A DNA stretch of 64,000 nt from Bacillota bacterium (GTDB taxonomy: Bacteria; Bacillota; Clostridia; Lachnospirales; Lachnospiraceae), in assembly GCA_023435645.1 (NCBI GenBank), contig JAEYRK010000047.1, positions 1 to 64,000 of the forward strand, read 5' to 3'. Positions 44,086 to 52,634 of the stretch are shown here, one piece after another (positions within the stretch are counted from its first letter, which is position 1; the number at the start of each line of letters is the position of its first letter). The translations under genes were made by a program, and so were the position numbers. The notes beneath the pieces are model-generated. The model was not told where the DNA came from, searched no databases, and worked only from the letters and a program-made list of their open reading frames with translations.

Positions 44086-45150
44086 GTGAGCAAAAATGGT
44101 GAAAAGCGCATGACAATAACAGATATTGCGAGAATGGCCGGAACATCAGTCACTACCGTTTCCAGAGTTCTGAATGATGTGAATTATCCGGTGAGTAACG
44201 AGTTGAAGAAAAAGGTGAGAGAAGCAGCAGAAGCAGCTAATTATGTACCCAACCCAATGGCTCGATCTCTCAAAAGCAATCATGCGTTTACTGATATAGG
44301 AATTGTTATTCCGAATATTTCGAATCAGTTTTATCTACAGACAACACTGGGTATCAATAATATAGCCTTTGAGAAGGGCTATAATCTCATTCTGTGCAAT
44401 ACCATGCGTCGTATTGAAAAGGAACGGGAATATCTCAGGCAGCTCTATGAACGTCAGGTCCGAGGGGTGATCCTTTCCTCCATTGATACGGATGCAAATA
44501 TTGTCTGTGATTACATTTCAAAGGGAATGAAATTTGTACTCCTTGACCAGAGAATAGAGAACTCTAACTGCTCTTGTATCAACTTCGATTCGCGAAAAGG
44601 TGCTAATATGGCCGTAAATTATTTGATCAGTCAGGGGCATCAGCGGATTGCCTTTGCGACGACGCCGCTGACTAGATGGACGCGTAAGGAAGTGTTTATT
44701 GGATATAAGGAGGCGCTGAAACACGCAGATATTGAATATACCGAGGAGCTGTTATATGTTTCCGGTCGGGAGTTTGACAATGAGGACAGTAATTATGAAG
44801 TTACCTCAGGTGATGTATTGGCAAAGCAATTCATTGAAAATCCTCATGATGTCACGGCCGTATTATGCATTAATGACATGGTTGCATTTGGGTTTATTCA
44901 TACCTTAAGTAAATATGGAATACGTGTTCCGGAGGATATTTCGGTAGTAGGATTTGATGACATCCCCTTTGCAGACACCTTTATACCTCCGCTTACCACC
45001 ATCCGGTATCCATCCAATGAAACTGGAAAACTGGCAGCAATGATGCTTTTTAGTAATATGAGCGATGATGGTGCCAGTCTAACCCTGGATATGAATCTGG
45101 AACCTAAGCTAATCATCAGAGAAACAGTGAAGAACTTGAAAAAATCCTAG
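44086..45150 (+). CDS. LacI family transcriptional regulator
   Basis: 354 residues, GTG start behind GAGGTGAT. The LacI headpiece is MTITDIARMAGTSVTTVSRV (~residues 9-28) with the hinge YVPNPMARSLKSN. The effector domain follows, with DIGIVIPNISNQFYLQ, DQRIENSNCSCINFD, CINDMVAFGF and VVGFDDIPFADTFIPPLTTI. Two LacI-type palindromes lie 1 kb downstream between the divergent Gfo/Idh and LIV operons, the likely targets. Overlaps the convergent Gfo/Idh gene by 4 bases. Confidence 0.95.
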   Translation: MSKNGEKRMTITDIARMAGTSVTTVSRVLNDVNYPVSNELKKKVREAAEAANYVPNPMARSLKSNHAFTDIGIVIPNISNQFYLQTTLGINNIAFEKGYNLILCNTMRRIEKEREYLRQLYERQVRGVILSSIDTDANIVCDYISKGMKFVLLDQRIENSNCSCINFDSRKGANMAVNYLISQGHQRIAFATTPLTRWTRKEVFIGYKEALKHADIEYTEELLYVSGREFDNEDSNYEVTSGDVLAKQFIENPHDVTAVLCINDMVAFGFIHTLSKYGIRVPEDISVVGFDDIPFADTFIPPLTTIRYPSNETGKLAAMMLFSNMSDDGASLTLDMNLEPKLIIRETVKNLKKS

Positions 45151-46010
45151 TCCCTTATTGCTATTGGAGTATTTATGGCAGCAGACTTCATAATCGCATC
45201 CATTAGCTTCACTGAGAATAGTAATCTACCTGTATCAGGACTTTTACCGCTAGAGATTACATCAAAGAATGCTTGTAATCCATGAACATAACATGTAGTA
45301 TCGTCTAAAATATAGTCTTTCTTCATCTTAACCATAGGGTGGGGCAAATCAGGTGCAGAATATATCTGCACTTTTTTGTTTGCTTTTACACCCGCTGGGT
45401 TTTTCTTTTGTTCTTCATAGTAAACATCTGCGCTCACATGATCCCCGGATATGCTGGCTTTCACGGAAACAGCATGTTCGCCACAGATTGCAGTGCACAA
45501 ATCCGTTAAGTGACTACCATAGAAATACCATCCTCCAAAGGGAGAATTGGGATCGGCCCGGTAGGAAAGCTCTGCATAATCAGAAGCTTTGAATTCCTCC
45601 TGTAGCAGTGGTAGCTCCGGTAAAAAGCATAGGGTAGAGCCACCGGTAACAGGGGTGCCGTAATCCTGTGCGGCTTGCAGGATTAAAAGGGCATCCGCCG
45701 GATCAACCGTAAAGGGCTTATCAATAAATACAGGCTTATGTTTTTTGATGCATTCAAGGGCATAGTCGATATGTTTATTACCATCACGAAGCGTAATGAA
45801 GACAGCCTCTGAAGCATCGATTACCTCACTGGGTGTTTTTGCAATCCACTCAATTTCTGCTGAGGCGGCACAGGAGTGAAGTCTGTCCTCAGTGGTGTCA
45901 CCTCCCCAAATGCAGTGAACCCGTGCATTGCCAAAGCGCTTTTCTTTGTTGATTGGAGAGGAGAAGTATTCCACATGCTTACTCTCTGCTCCAATCATTC
46001 CTAGTTTCAT
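45147..46010 (-). CDS. Gfo/Idh/MocA family oxidoreductase (short form)
   Basis: 287 residues, shorter than the usual ~330-380. The N-terminal Rossmann segment is KLGMIGAESKHVEYF, without the usual GxGxxG. The DKPFTVDPADALLIL helix fits the family's EKP motif (here IDKPF). The substrate domain is reduced. NAD(P)-dependent sugar or cyclitol oxidation is expected, but the changed nucleotide loop leaves this open. It is divergent from the LIV operon, sharing its operator region. Confidence 0.85.
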   Translation of the reverse strand: MKLGMIGAESKHVEYFSSPINKEKRFGNARVHCIWGGDTTEDRLHSCAASAEIEWIAKTPSEVIDASEAVFITLRDGNKHIDYALECIKKHKPVFIDKPFTVDPADALLILQAAQDYGTPVTGGSTLCFLPELPLLQEEFKASDYAELSYRADPNSPFGGWYFYGSHLTDLCTAICGEHAVSVKASISGDHVSADVYYEEQKKNPAGVKANKKVQIYSAPDLPHPMVKMKKDYILDDTTCYVHGLQAFFDVISSGKSPDTGRLLFSVKLMDAIMKSAAINTPIAIRD

Positions 46011-46098
46011 ATACGAAACCTCCTTTCCAGATTGAATGATTCAGATAATTGAGAAACGAATTGCTTGTCGCAATCATCTCTTTGTTTTGACAATTTTG

Positions 46099-46128
46099 AT
46101 TATATGACAGAGCTTGTTAAAAAGTCAA
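46099..46128 (-). promoter_or_regulatory. Promoter of the minus-strand Gfo/Idh gene
   Basis: Minus strand: TTGACT (46128-46123), 18-base spacer, TATAAT (46104-46099). LacI palindrome 1 begins 5 bases upstream of the -35. Confidence 0.65.
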
Positions 46129-46132
46129 TAAA

Positions 46133-46148
46133 TAGAAAACGTTTTCTA
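46133..46148. promoter_or_regulatory. LacI-type operator 1
   Basis: TAGAAAACGTTTTCTA, a perfect 16-base palindrome with the central CG of LacI/CcpA sites. CcpA (cre) is an alternative reader. Confidence 0.8.
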
Positions 46149-46189
46149 CATTTTTTCACGAATAAACTTAAAAATAATTAAAATATATC

Positions 46190-46219
46190 TTGAAAATATA
46201 TGTGCATATGTTATATAAT
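46190..46219 (+). promoter_or_regulatory. Promoter of the LIV catabolic operon
   Basis: TTGAAA (46190-46195), 18-base spacer, TATAAT (46214-46219), giving a ~210-base leader that contains operator 2. Confidence 0.6.
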
Positions 46220-46304
46220 CGATACGAAAAGAGATTCAAAGTTGTTTAAACTATGCAATATAAGAAAATATTTACTATATTTTTCCTGAATTAGAAATAA
46301 TATA

Positions 46305-46320
46305 TAGAAAACGGTTTCTG
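46305..46320. promoter_or_regulatory. LacI-type operator 2
   Basis: TAGAAAACGGTTTCTG, an imperfect copy of operator 1; centres are 172 bases apart. It lies in the leader of the plus-strand operon, where bound repressor could roadblock transcription or loop to operator 1. Confidence 0.75.
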
Positions 46321-46439
46321 TTTTTTCTGTAAAACTAACCATGCTTCATCTGTTTATCTAACCTTTATTACGGGGTTTGCGCACCACGGTGCGTTTCATA
46401 TAAAACCTAAATTAAGAAAAGAAAAGAGGGTATTGTATT

Positions 46440-47684
46440 ATGAAAAAATTAGTTACACTGGTTGCTTTCGTACTGATGCTCACCATGGCAGCTACAGCCT
46501 GCTCAAAAGGTGCGAAAACAGAAAAGACTCCCGACGCGAGTAAGGCTCCTGAGGCTACGACTGCTCCTGCTGGAGAAGAGAAGAAGAATCCGATCAAGAT
46601 CGGTAGCCTTCAGGATTTAAGCGGTGGAGCATCTGAAGCAGGAAGAGCAAATGCTTGGGGTGCAGAGTACGCTGTTCGTCAGATTAATGAGAATGGCGGT
46701 ATCAACGGACGTATGCTTGAAATCATAACATTGGACATTAAGAACGATGTTCAGGAAGGTATCAATGCTTACAGACTGTTAAATGATGAACATAAGGTAG
46801 ATGCAATCATTGGACCTCCGTTATCAAATCCGGCTCTTGCCTGGGTTGAACTGTCCACTGAAGATAAAGTTCCTGTTGTAGGTCACTTCATGGATGAGCG
46901 TTGTACAACAAATCAGGATACCGGCAAGCCCTATCCTTTTATGTTCCTTGCAGAGCCTGGATGTGCACAGCAGTCCTATAGCATTGCAAAGTATGGTGTG
47001 GAGGATCTCCAGTTAAAGACCTTTGCAACCTTCTATAACGCTGGTTTATCCTATGCGGTACAGCATGCTTTACCTTTTGCTGAGTATGTAAAGTCCAAGG
47101 GTTGTGAAGTAGTAGCAGAAGAAACCTTCCAGACCGGTGATGTTGATTACCGTGCACAGGCGATCAAGATTGCAGAAGCAAATCCGGATGCAGTATTTAT
47201 TTGTAACTATGCAGCGGACAACGCTCTTTGCTACGATTACCTTCGTGAAGCTGGTTATGAAGGAGTTATCCTTGGTAATAACACCTTCCAGTCACCCTTC
47301 AACTCCCTTGTAAAATCTGAAGTTTATGATACATATTTCTTACAGAACGTAGATATGGAGAATCCTGAGTCAGATTCTTATGAAATTGTACAGGCTTATA
47401 TGACTGAAACCGGTGCGAAGTATCCGATCGCCAACGCTTGCTTCGGATATGATGCAGTTATGGTATTAGCTGATGCACTGAAGCGTGCACAGGATCCTAG
47501 CAACGGTGAGGAAGTAGCATCTTTACTGGAGCAGACAAAAGAGGTTCAAAGCTCCTCCGGTCCTATCACAATCAATCCGGAAACTCATCGTACAGTAGGT
47601 ATGCCGATGTTAATTGCTAAGTATGATGAAAACTTCAGTCTGATCATCATTGACAGCATTCTGTTAGAAGAAGGTTTAGAATAA
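46440..47684 (+). CDS. LIV-type ABC transporter substrate-binding lipoprotein
   Basis: 414 residues. A signal peptide ends in the lipobox TMAATAC (Cys ~21), followed by an Ala/Pro/Thr/Lys-rich linker, then a Peripla_BP_6 type I binding fold (KIGSLQDLSGGASEAGRANAWGAEYAVRQINENGG across two segments). Such proteins bind branched-chain amino acids, amides or aromatic and short organic acids. With the catabolic genes downstream, the ligand is more likely a sugar acid or cyclitol derivative. First gene of the operon, with promoter and LacI operators upstream. Confidence 0.92.
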   Translation: MKKLVTLVAFVLMLTMAATACSKGAKTEKTPDASKAPEATTAPAGEEKKNPIKIGSLQDLSGGASEAGRANAWGAEYAVRQINENGGINGRMLEIITLDIKNDVQEGINAYRLLNDEHKVDAIIGPPLSNPALAWVELSTEDKVPVVGHFMDERCTTNQDTGKPYPFMFLAEPGCAQQSYSIAKYGVEDLQLKTFATFYNAGLSYAVQHALPFAEYVKSKGCEVVAEETFQTGDVDYRAQAIKIAEANPDAVFICNYAADNALCYDYLREAGYEGVILGNNTFQSPFNSLVKSEVYDTYFLQNVDMENPESDSYEIVQAYMTETGAKYPIANACFGYDAVMVLADALKRAQDPSNGEEVASLLEQTKEVQSSSGPITINPETHRTVGMPMLIAKYDENFSLIIIDSILLEEGLE

Positions 47685-47711
47685 GTAGATATTTCGGCTT
47701 AACATTAATGC

Positions 47712-47734
47712 GGACGGGCTTTCATAGCCCGTCC
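47712..47734 (+). other. Intercistronic hairpin after the binding-protein gene
   Basis: Perfect 9-base stem (47712-47720 with 47726-47734) without a T-run. Typically such hairpins protect the binding-protein mRNA or reduce downstream expression. Confidence 0.65.
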
Positions 47735-47754
47735 CATAAGATATGGAGGAAATA

Positions 47755-48636
47755 ATGAACCTGCAACTATTATTTAATGGTATTTCGTTAGGCGCTGTAT
47801 ATGCCCTAATCGCGGTTGGGTTTGCACTTGTATTTAGTATTTTAAAGTTCAGTAATTTCGCTCATGGTGGAATGATCAGTGCATCAGCTTATATTGCGTA
47901 TTTTTTTCAAGCGTCATTTAAAGAAGCACCACCGATTTGGATGACAATTTTATTTACCAGTATCATGAGTCTTTTGATCGCTTTGTTACTTGATACGATT
48001 TGCTATCGTAATATTCGTAAGAAGAACAGTCCTACTATTTATTATTTTGTTGCTTCCATCACGTTTGGTATATTAATTGAACAGATTCTGAATGTATTCT
48101 ATGGTAAAGCATCCTACGGCTTTCCCCGTATGTTCGAAAAGACATCACTAGAGGTCTTAGGAGCAAAGATCTCTACACTGGATGCAGTAATACTGGCAAT
48201 TTCCATTGCAATCTTAGTAGTACTAATGATAATCATCGAAAAAACGAAACTGGGTCTTGCAATTCGCGCGGTTTCTATTGATAGTCACACAGGACGGTTA
48301 ATGGGTATCAACTCCGGACTTGTTATCGTATTTACATTTGCCCTTGCCGGATTATTGGCAGGAGTATCCGGAACGCTTCTCGGTATGAAGTATTCCGTTT
48401 ATCCGACGCTTGGATCCTCCATGGTTGTAAAGGGCTTCATTGCATCAACCATCGGCGGACTGGGTAGCTTACCGGGAGCAATCATAGCGGCAATTTTACT
48501 TGGTATTGTCGAGATGATATCGGTTTATAATCTTGGTTCCAGCGTTACACCGGTATTGTTATTTGGTATTATGTTATTTTTCTTATTCGTCAGACCACAG
48601 GGCATTTCCGGTAAGTTCGCCCAAGATAAGGTTTAG
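47755..48636 (+). CDS. LIV-type ABC permease, LivH-like
   Basis: About 293 residues from ATG 47755, which has GGAGGA just upstream. The ORF could start 4 codons earlier, but that would use its own ribosome site. About eight hydrophobic helices; the N-terminus LFNGISLGAVYALIAVGFAL and the loop LGLAIRAVSIDSHTGRLMGI (cytosolic coupling loop contacting the ATPase) identify LivH. It pairs with the LivM-like gene 11 bases downstream. Confidence 0.93.
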   Translation: MNLQLLFNGISLGAVYALIAVGFALVFSILKFSNFAHGGMISASAYIAYFFQASFKEAPPIWMTILFTSIMSLLIALLLDTICYRNIRKKNSPTIYYFVASITFGILIEQILNVFYGKASYGFPRMFEKTSLEVLGAKISTLDAVILAISIAILVVLMIIIEKTKLGLAIRAVSIDSHTGRLMGINSGLVIVFTFALAGLLAGVSGTLLGMKYSVYPTLGSSMVVKGFIASTIGGLGSLPGAIIAAILLGIVEMISVYNLGSSVTPVLLFGIMLFFLFVRPQGISGKFAQDKV

Positions 48637-48647
48637 GAGGTATACTC

Positions 48648-49559
48648 ATGTCATCATATCAAATGGGCTTGTTAATTCAAGCATGTATTTCAGTCATATC
48701 CATCACCGGAATTTTTGCACTTACCGGTCTTGCGGGAATGTTTAGCTTAGGGCAGGCTGGTTATATGGCGATAGGGGCATATGGAACCTTCATCCTGGCT
48801 AGCAAGCTTGGGGTTTCCTTCTGGCTTACCTCATTGCTGGGAATTTCGATCTCCGCAGTCATCGCCTGTATTGCTGCTTATCCGACCGTACGTCTTAGAA
48901 AGGATTACTTTTCACTGATCTCTATTGGCCTAGGACAGGCGGTTACCGCGTTACTTATTACTTTCAGCAGTATTACCAATGGATCTCAGGGCTTTACGAG
49001 GATCCCCAAGGTAAAAAATCTTTTGATTATAGTTTTAATTATTACTGTGATAGTGATCATCGCCATCCACAACTTAAAGTATTCCCGCTTTGGCCGTATG
49101 TGTATTGCATTAAAGAATGATGAGCTGGCTGCAAAAAGCTTTGCCATCGATGTGTACAAGCTCAAAATCAAGGTATACGTTCTGGCTTCCATTATTGCTT
49201 CTGTTGCAGGAATTCTGTTAGGTCTGCAGAGCAGAGTGTTGCTTCCTGAGACCTTTGGATTTACGGCCTCCTCCGAAATGGAAATCTTTCTTTTCTTCGG
49301 TGGTACCAACAGTATGACGGGCTCTATATTCTCCGGATTTGTTCTTAAGGTATTACCTGAGCTATTCAGAAGTGTAACCCTGTTTGGACAAAGCCTACAA
49401 GAGTATCGTACCATTTTATATTGTATTTTAATTATTATTGTACTGAACGTAAGGCCTGCCGGATTATTTGGTGAATACGAGCTTAGCCTGAAAAGCCTTA
49501 AGAAATTATTCACGAAAAAAAAGTCAAAAGAAAACGGTGGAAGGAGGGTGCGTAAATAA
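48648..49559 (+). CDS. LIV-type ABC permease, LivM-like
   Basis: 303 residues, GGAGGT before the ATG. LivM features: GMFSLGQAGYMAIGAYG near residues 28-44, VRLRKDYFSLISIGLGQ, and the coupling loop RMCIALKNDELAAKSFAID. The stop overlaps the next start by 1 base. Second membrane subunit of the importer. Confidence 0.93.
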   Translation: MSSYQMGLLIQACISVISITGIFALTGLAGMFSLGQAGYMAIGAYGTFILASKLGVSFWLTSLLGISISAVIACIAAYPTVRLRKDYFSLISIGLGQAVTALLITFSSITNGSQGFTRIPKVKNLLIIVLIITVIVIIAIHNLKYSRFGRMCIALKNDELAAKSFAIDVYKLKIKVYVLASIIASVAGILLGLQSRVLLPETFGFTASSEMEIFLFFGGTNSMTGSIFSGFVLKVLPELFRSVTLFGQSLQEYRTILYCILIIIVLNVRPAGLFGEYELSLKSLKKLFTKKKSKENGGRRVRK

Positions 49560-50329
49560 TGAGTGATTATATTCTTAGAACGAAGGAGATCGGAATCAAA
49601 TTTGGCGGTGTTACTGCTGTAGATAAGTTCTCCATGGAAATTAAAAAGGGAGAAATTAAAGGGATTATCGGTCCCAATGGTGCCGGAAAAACCACAATCT
49701 TTAATCTCTTATCACATATTTATACACCTGGCTCAGGCTCCATAGAATTTGATGGCGTGGATGTTACCGCAAAGGATCAAATTCAGATTGCCCGCATGGG
49801 ACTTTCAAGAACCTTCCAGAATACCCGTCTTTTCGCCGGACTGAATGTTCTTGATAATGTTAAGGTTGGTTTGGACCATGCCGGTAAATACAGTATGCTT
49901 GAGGCATTTTTCAGACTACCCCGTGTTCGTAAGGAGGAAAAGAGAATCGAAGCAGAGGCATTACATTGTCTCGAGGTTCTGAAGCTTTCCCAGTATGCAG
50001 AAATGAGACCCAGTAATCTGTCCTACGGAATTCAAAGAAGAGTAGAGATCGCCAGGGCGCTTGCCAGCAGACCGAAGCTGCTGCTCCTGGATGAGCCGGC
50101 TGCTGGTCTTAATCCCGAGGAAGTATTTGTACTGATTGACTTTATTCGTGACATAAAGGAAAAGTTTGATTTATCAATTTTAATCATTGAACATCGTATG
50201 GATTTAATCATGAGCTTATGTGATTACATCTATGTACAGGATTTTGGACATACGATTGCCCATGGAACACCTGAGGAAATTCAAGTGAATCCTGCTGTAT
50301 TGGCTGCATATTTAGGTGAGGAGGAATAG
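49559..50329 (+). CDS. LIV-type ABC ATPase, LivG-like
   Basis: 256 residues. Walker A GPNGAGKTT, signature LSYGIQRRVEIARAL, Walker B LLLLDEPAAGLNP, switch IIEHRMD. The signature reads LSYGIQ where most LivG proteins have LSYGQQ. The C-terminus HGTPEEIQVNPAVLAAYLGEE is diagnostic of LivG. Coupled to the LivM-like gene. Confidence 0.95.
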   Translation: MSDYILRTKEIGIKFGGVTAVDKFSMEIKKGEIKGIIGPNGAGKTTIFNLLSHIYTPGSGSIEFDGVDVTAKDQIQIARMGLSRTFQNTRLFAGLNVLDNVKVGLDHAGKYSMLEAFFRLPRVRKEEKRIEAEALHCLEVLKLSQYAEMRPSNLSYGIQRRVEIARALASRPKLLLLDEPAAGLNPEEVFVLIDFIRDIKEKFDLSILIIEHRMDLIMSLCDYIYVQDFGHTIAHGTPEEIQVNPAVLAAYLGEEE

Positions 50330-50333
50330 TAGC

Positions 50334-51065
50334 ATGACATTGTTGAATATTAAGGACTTAAGAGTCACATATGGACAAGTGGAAGCTATTCATGGCATCA
50401 ATATGCAGGTGGAGCAAGGTAGTATCACTGCAATTATTGGTTCCAATGGAGCTGGAAAAACCACGATACTTAATGCGATCTCTGGCATGGTGAAGCGTAC
50501 AGGAGTCATTGAATTTGACGGTAAGCAGCTACCGGATAAGTCCAACCAGATTGTGAAATATGGAATTGCACAGGTACCTGAGGGACGTAAGGTTTTTGCG
50601 GGCCTATCCGTAGAAGAAAATCTGAGAATTGGTGCTTACTGCAATAGTGACAGAAGTGAAATCAATTGTCTGATTAATGAACAGTATAAGCTTTTCCCTC
50701 GCCTGAAGGAGCGAAAGAACCAGGACGCCGGAACACTTTCCGGTGGAGAGCAGCAAATGCTGGTAATCTGCAGAGCCTTAATGTCTAAGCCGCGCCTGTT
50801 ACTGCTGGATGAGCCCTCCCTTGGATTAGCACCGATTGTTGTTAAGGACGTATTTGCCAATATACAATCCGTAAGAAAACAGGGGATAACGGTTGTACTT
50901 GTAGAGCAGAATGCAAAAAAATCACTGAGCATTTGTGACTATGGTTATGTAATCGAGAATGGTAATGTTGCATGTCATGGCACAGGTAAGTCACTACTGG
51001 ATAATCCGGATATCGCCAAGGCTTATCTCGGAGGGAATCGTAGTAGTGTGGACCCGATTAAATAA
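50334..51065 (+). CDS. LIV-type ABC ATPase, LivF-like
   Basis: About 243 residues from ATG 50334; GAGGAGG inside the end of the livG-like gene serves it. Walker A GSNGAGKTT, QVPEGRKVFAGLSVEENL (LivF hallmark), signature LSGGEQQMLVICRAL, Walker B LLLLDEPSLGLAP, switch VEQNAKK. It completes the five-component importer. Confidence 0.95.
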   Translation: MTLLNIKDLRVTYGQVEAIHGINMQVEQGSITAIIGSNGAGKTTILNAISGMVKRTGVIEFDGKQLPDKSNQIVKYGIAQVPEGRKVFAGLSVEENLRIGAYCNSDRSEINCLINEQYKLFPRLKERKNQDAGTLSGGEQQMLVICRALMSKPRLLLLDEPSLGLAPIVVKDVFANIQSVRKQGITVVLVEQNAKKSLSICDYGYVIENGNVACHGTGKSLLDNPDIAKAYLGGNRSSVDPIK

Positions 51066-51085
51066 TAGATATCAAGGAGTAGAAT

Positions 51086-51859
51086 ATGGAAACGTTTAAT
51101 AATGTGGTTGATCAATTACAGGTCAGAGTGTTTGAGACAAGAAGAGAAATGGGTCTTAATGCTGCCAAGGATGTTGAACATAAATTAAAGAGAATTATCG
51201 CCGAAAAGGGAGAAGCGACAGTGGTTTTTGCCGCTGCACCTTCTCAGAATGAATTACTGGAAGAATTGCTTGCTTGTGATGTGGAATGGAATCATGTCCG
51301 TGCGATGCATATGGATGAATATGTTGGGCTGCCGAAGGATGCCCCTGCCGGTTTTGGCAACTTTCTGCGCCGTGCTATTTTCGATCGTGTCACATTTAAG
51401 GAAATACATTATCTTTCTGATGCAGGTGAGGAAGAGGCTGAGGCCTGTGCAGCTTATAGTGCACTCTTGGAGAAATATCCTCCCGATCTGATTTTACTTG
51501 GTGTTGGTGAAAACGGACATCTGGCCTTCAATGATCCTCCGGTGGCTGATTTTAATGATCCCCATCTGGTTAAGGTAGTGGAGCTTGACGAGGTATGCCG
51601 TAAGCAACAGGTGAATGATGGCTGCTTCCCGTCCTTAGAGGAGGTTCCCAAATTTGCCTTAACACTGACCATGAGTGCTATTACGAGAATTCCGGAGACT
51701 GTAGCTGTAGTACCCGGTATCTTAAAGGCAAATGCAATTGAAGCAATGCTTCATGGCCCGATCTCTACCGCTTGCCCTGCAAGCATACTTAGAACACATC
51801 CGTCCTCAGTGCTTTATCTGGATATGGATAGTGCATCAAAGGCAAAGCTTAGCCTGTAG
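51086..51859 (+). CDS. Glucosamine-6-phosphate deaminase family (NagB-like) protein
   Basis: 257 residues. NagB/6-phosphogluconolactonase fold: VVFAAAPSQNELLEEL, AMHMDEYVG with the conserved Asp, and GVGENGHLAFNDPP with the catalytic His/Asn loop. Authentic NagB deaminates glucosamine-6-phosphate to fructose-6-phosphate. The absence of other amino-sugar genes and the changed phosphate loop (AAAPSQNE where NagB has G-x-T-P) suggest a different, perhaps non-phosphorylated, substrate. In the catabolic operon, 20 bases after the importer. Confidence 0.85.
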   Translation: METFNNVVDQLQVRVFETRREMGLNAAKDVEHKLKRIIAEKGEATVVFAAAPSQNELLEELLACDVEWNHVRAMHMDEYVGLPKDAPAGFGNFLRRAIFDRVTFKEIHYLSDAGEEEAEACAAYSALLEKYPPDLILLGVGENGHLAFNDPPVADFNDPHLVKVVELDEVCRKQQVNDGCFPSLEEVPKFALTLTMSAITRIPETVAVVPGILKANAIEAMLHGPISTACPASILRTHPSSVLYLDMDSASKAKLSL

Positions 51860-51877
51860 AATAAAGGAGTTAATCAA

Positions 51878-52624
51878 ATGCTATTACATCGAATGTCAGC
51901 AGATGAAATTGTGAAGCAGGATCCGGAGCTTGCGATTATTCCTGTAGGCTCCATTGAACAGCATGGACCGCACCTACCTGTTATTACAGATTGGTCCATT
52001 GCTACAGCCTTAGGAGAAGGGGTAGCAAAAAAGACCGGAGGCTTTCTGATTCCGGCGCTGCCAATCAGCACCTGTAGAGAGCAGATGGGAAAAAAGGGGT
52101 CTGTCTGGATGAATCCGGACACCTTTTATCATATGATGACGGATATCGTGATGTCCCTCAAGGAGCAGGGCTTTAAGAAGATATGCCTTTTACAATGCCA
52201 TGGCGGTATTTTTATGATGACACCATTGGTACGGGAGTTAAATGCGAAGTATAACCCGGAGCTAATGGTAGCCAAAATCGATATTTGTGATCTCTTCCCT
52301 ATGCTTTATAAGGAAGGAATAATGGAGACCAATACGGAATTACATGCAGGTGAATGTGAAACATCTCTGATGCTTCATTTGGAGCCGGATACAGTACGGA
52401 TGGAGGAAGCGAAGGATTATGTACCGAAGGTGCCTCGCCCCTATCTAAGCTACGGCAGTATATTCCGAGCAACTCCTACCGGTGTATGGGGTGAGCCTAC
52501 GAAGGCTTCAGCCTCGAAAGGCAAGCAAATTCTTGAGTGTGCCATAGATTTCTCAGTTACTCAGATGCAGGAAGCATTTGATTTTATGGCAAAGAAGGAA
52601 CCCTTTGGATACAGTCAATTTTAA
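51878..52624 (+). CDS. Creatininase family hydrolase (possible cyclitol-dione hydrolase)
   Basis: 248 residues. The creatininase metal site is visible: GSIEQHGPHLPVITD (Glu27, His29, Asp38), QCHGG and HAGECETS (Glu). Creatininases open cyclic amides or diketones. From memory, NCBI annotates related Clostridia proteins as 3-dehydro-scyllo-inosose hydrolase (IolN), the ring-opening step of the Thermotoga inositol route; the neighbouring dehydrogenases would fit that. Not proven; a lactam substrate is the alternative. Confidence 0.82.
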   Translation: MLLHRMSADEIVKQDPELAIIPVGSIEQHGPHLPVITDWSIATALGEGVAKKTGGFLIPALPISTCREQMGKKGSVWMNPDTFYHMMTDIVMSLKEQGFKKICLLQCHGGIFMMTPLVRELNAKYNPELMVAKIDICDLFPMLYKEGIMETNTELHAGECETSLMLHLEPDTVRMEEAKDYVPKVPRPYLSYGSIFRATPTGVWGEPTKASASKGKQILECAIDFSVTQMQEAFDFMAKKEPFGYSQF

Positions 52625-52634
52625 GGAGGAAGTT

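Noticed and set aside
48986..49513. Minus-strand ORF of 175 codons within the LivM-like gene
   Set aside because: A frame shadow of the permease gene with no ribosome site; the plus-strand gene has clear family motifs.
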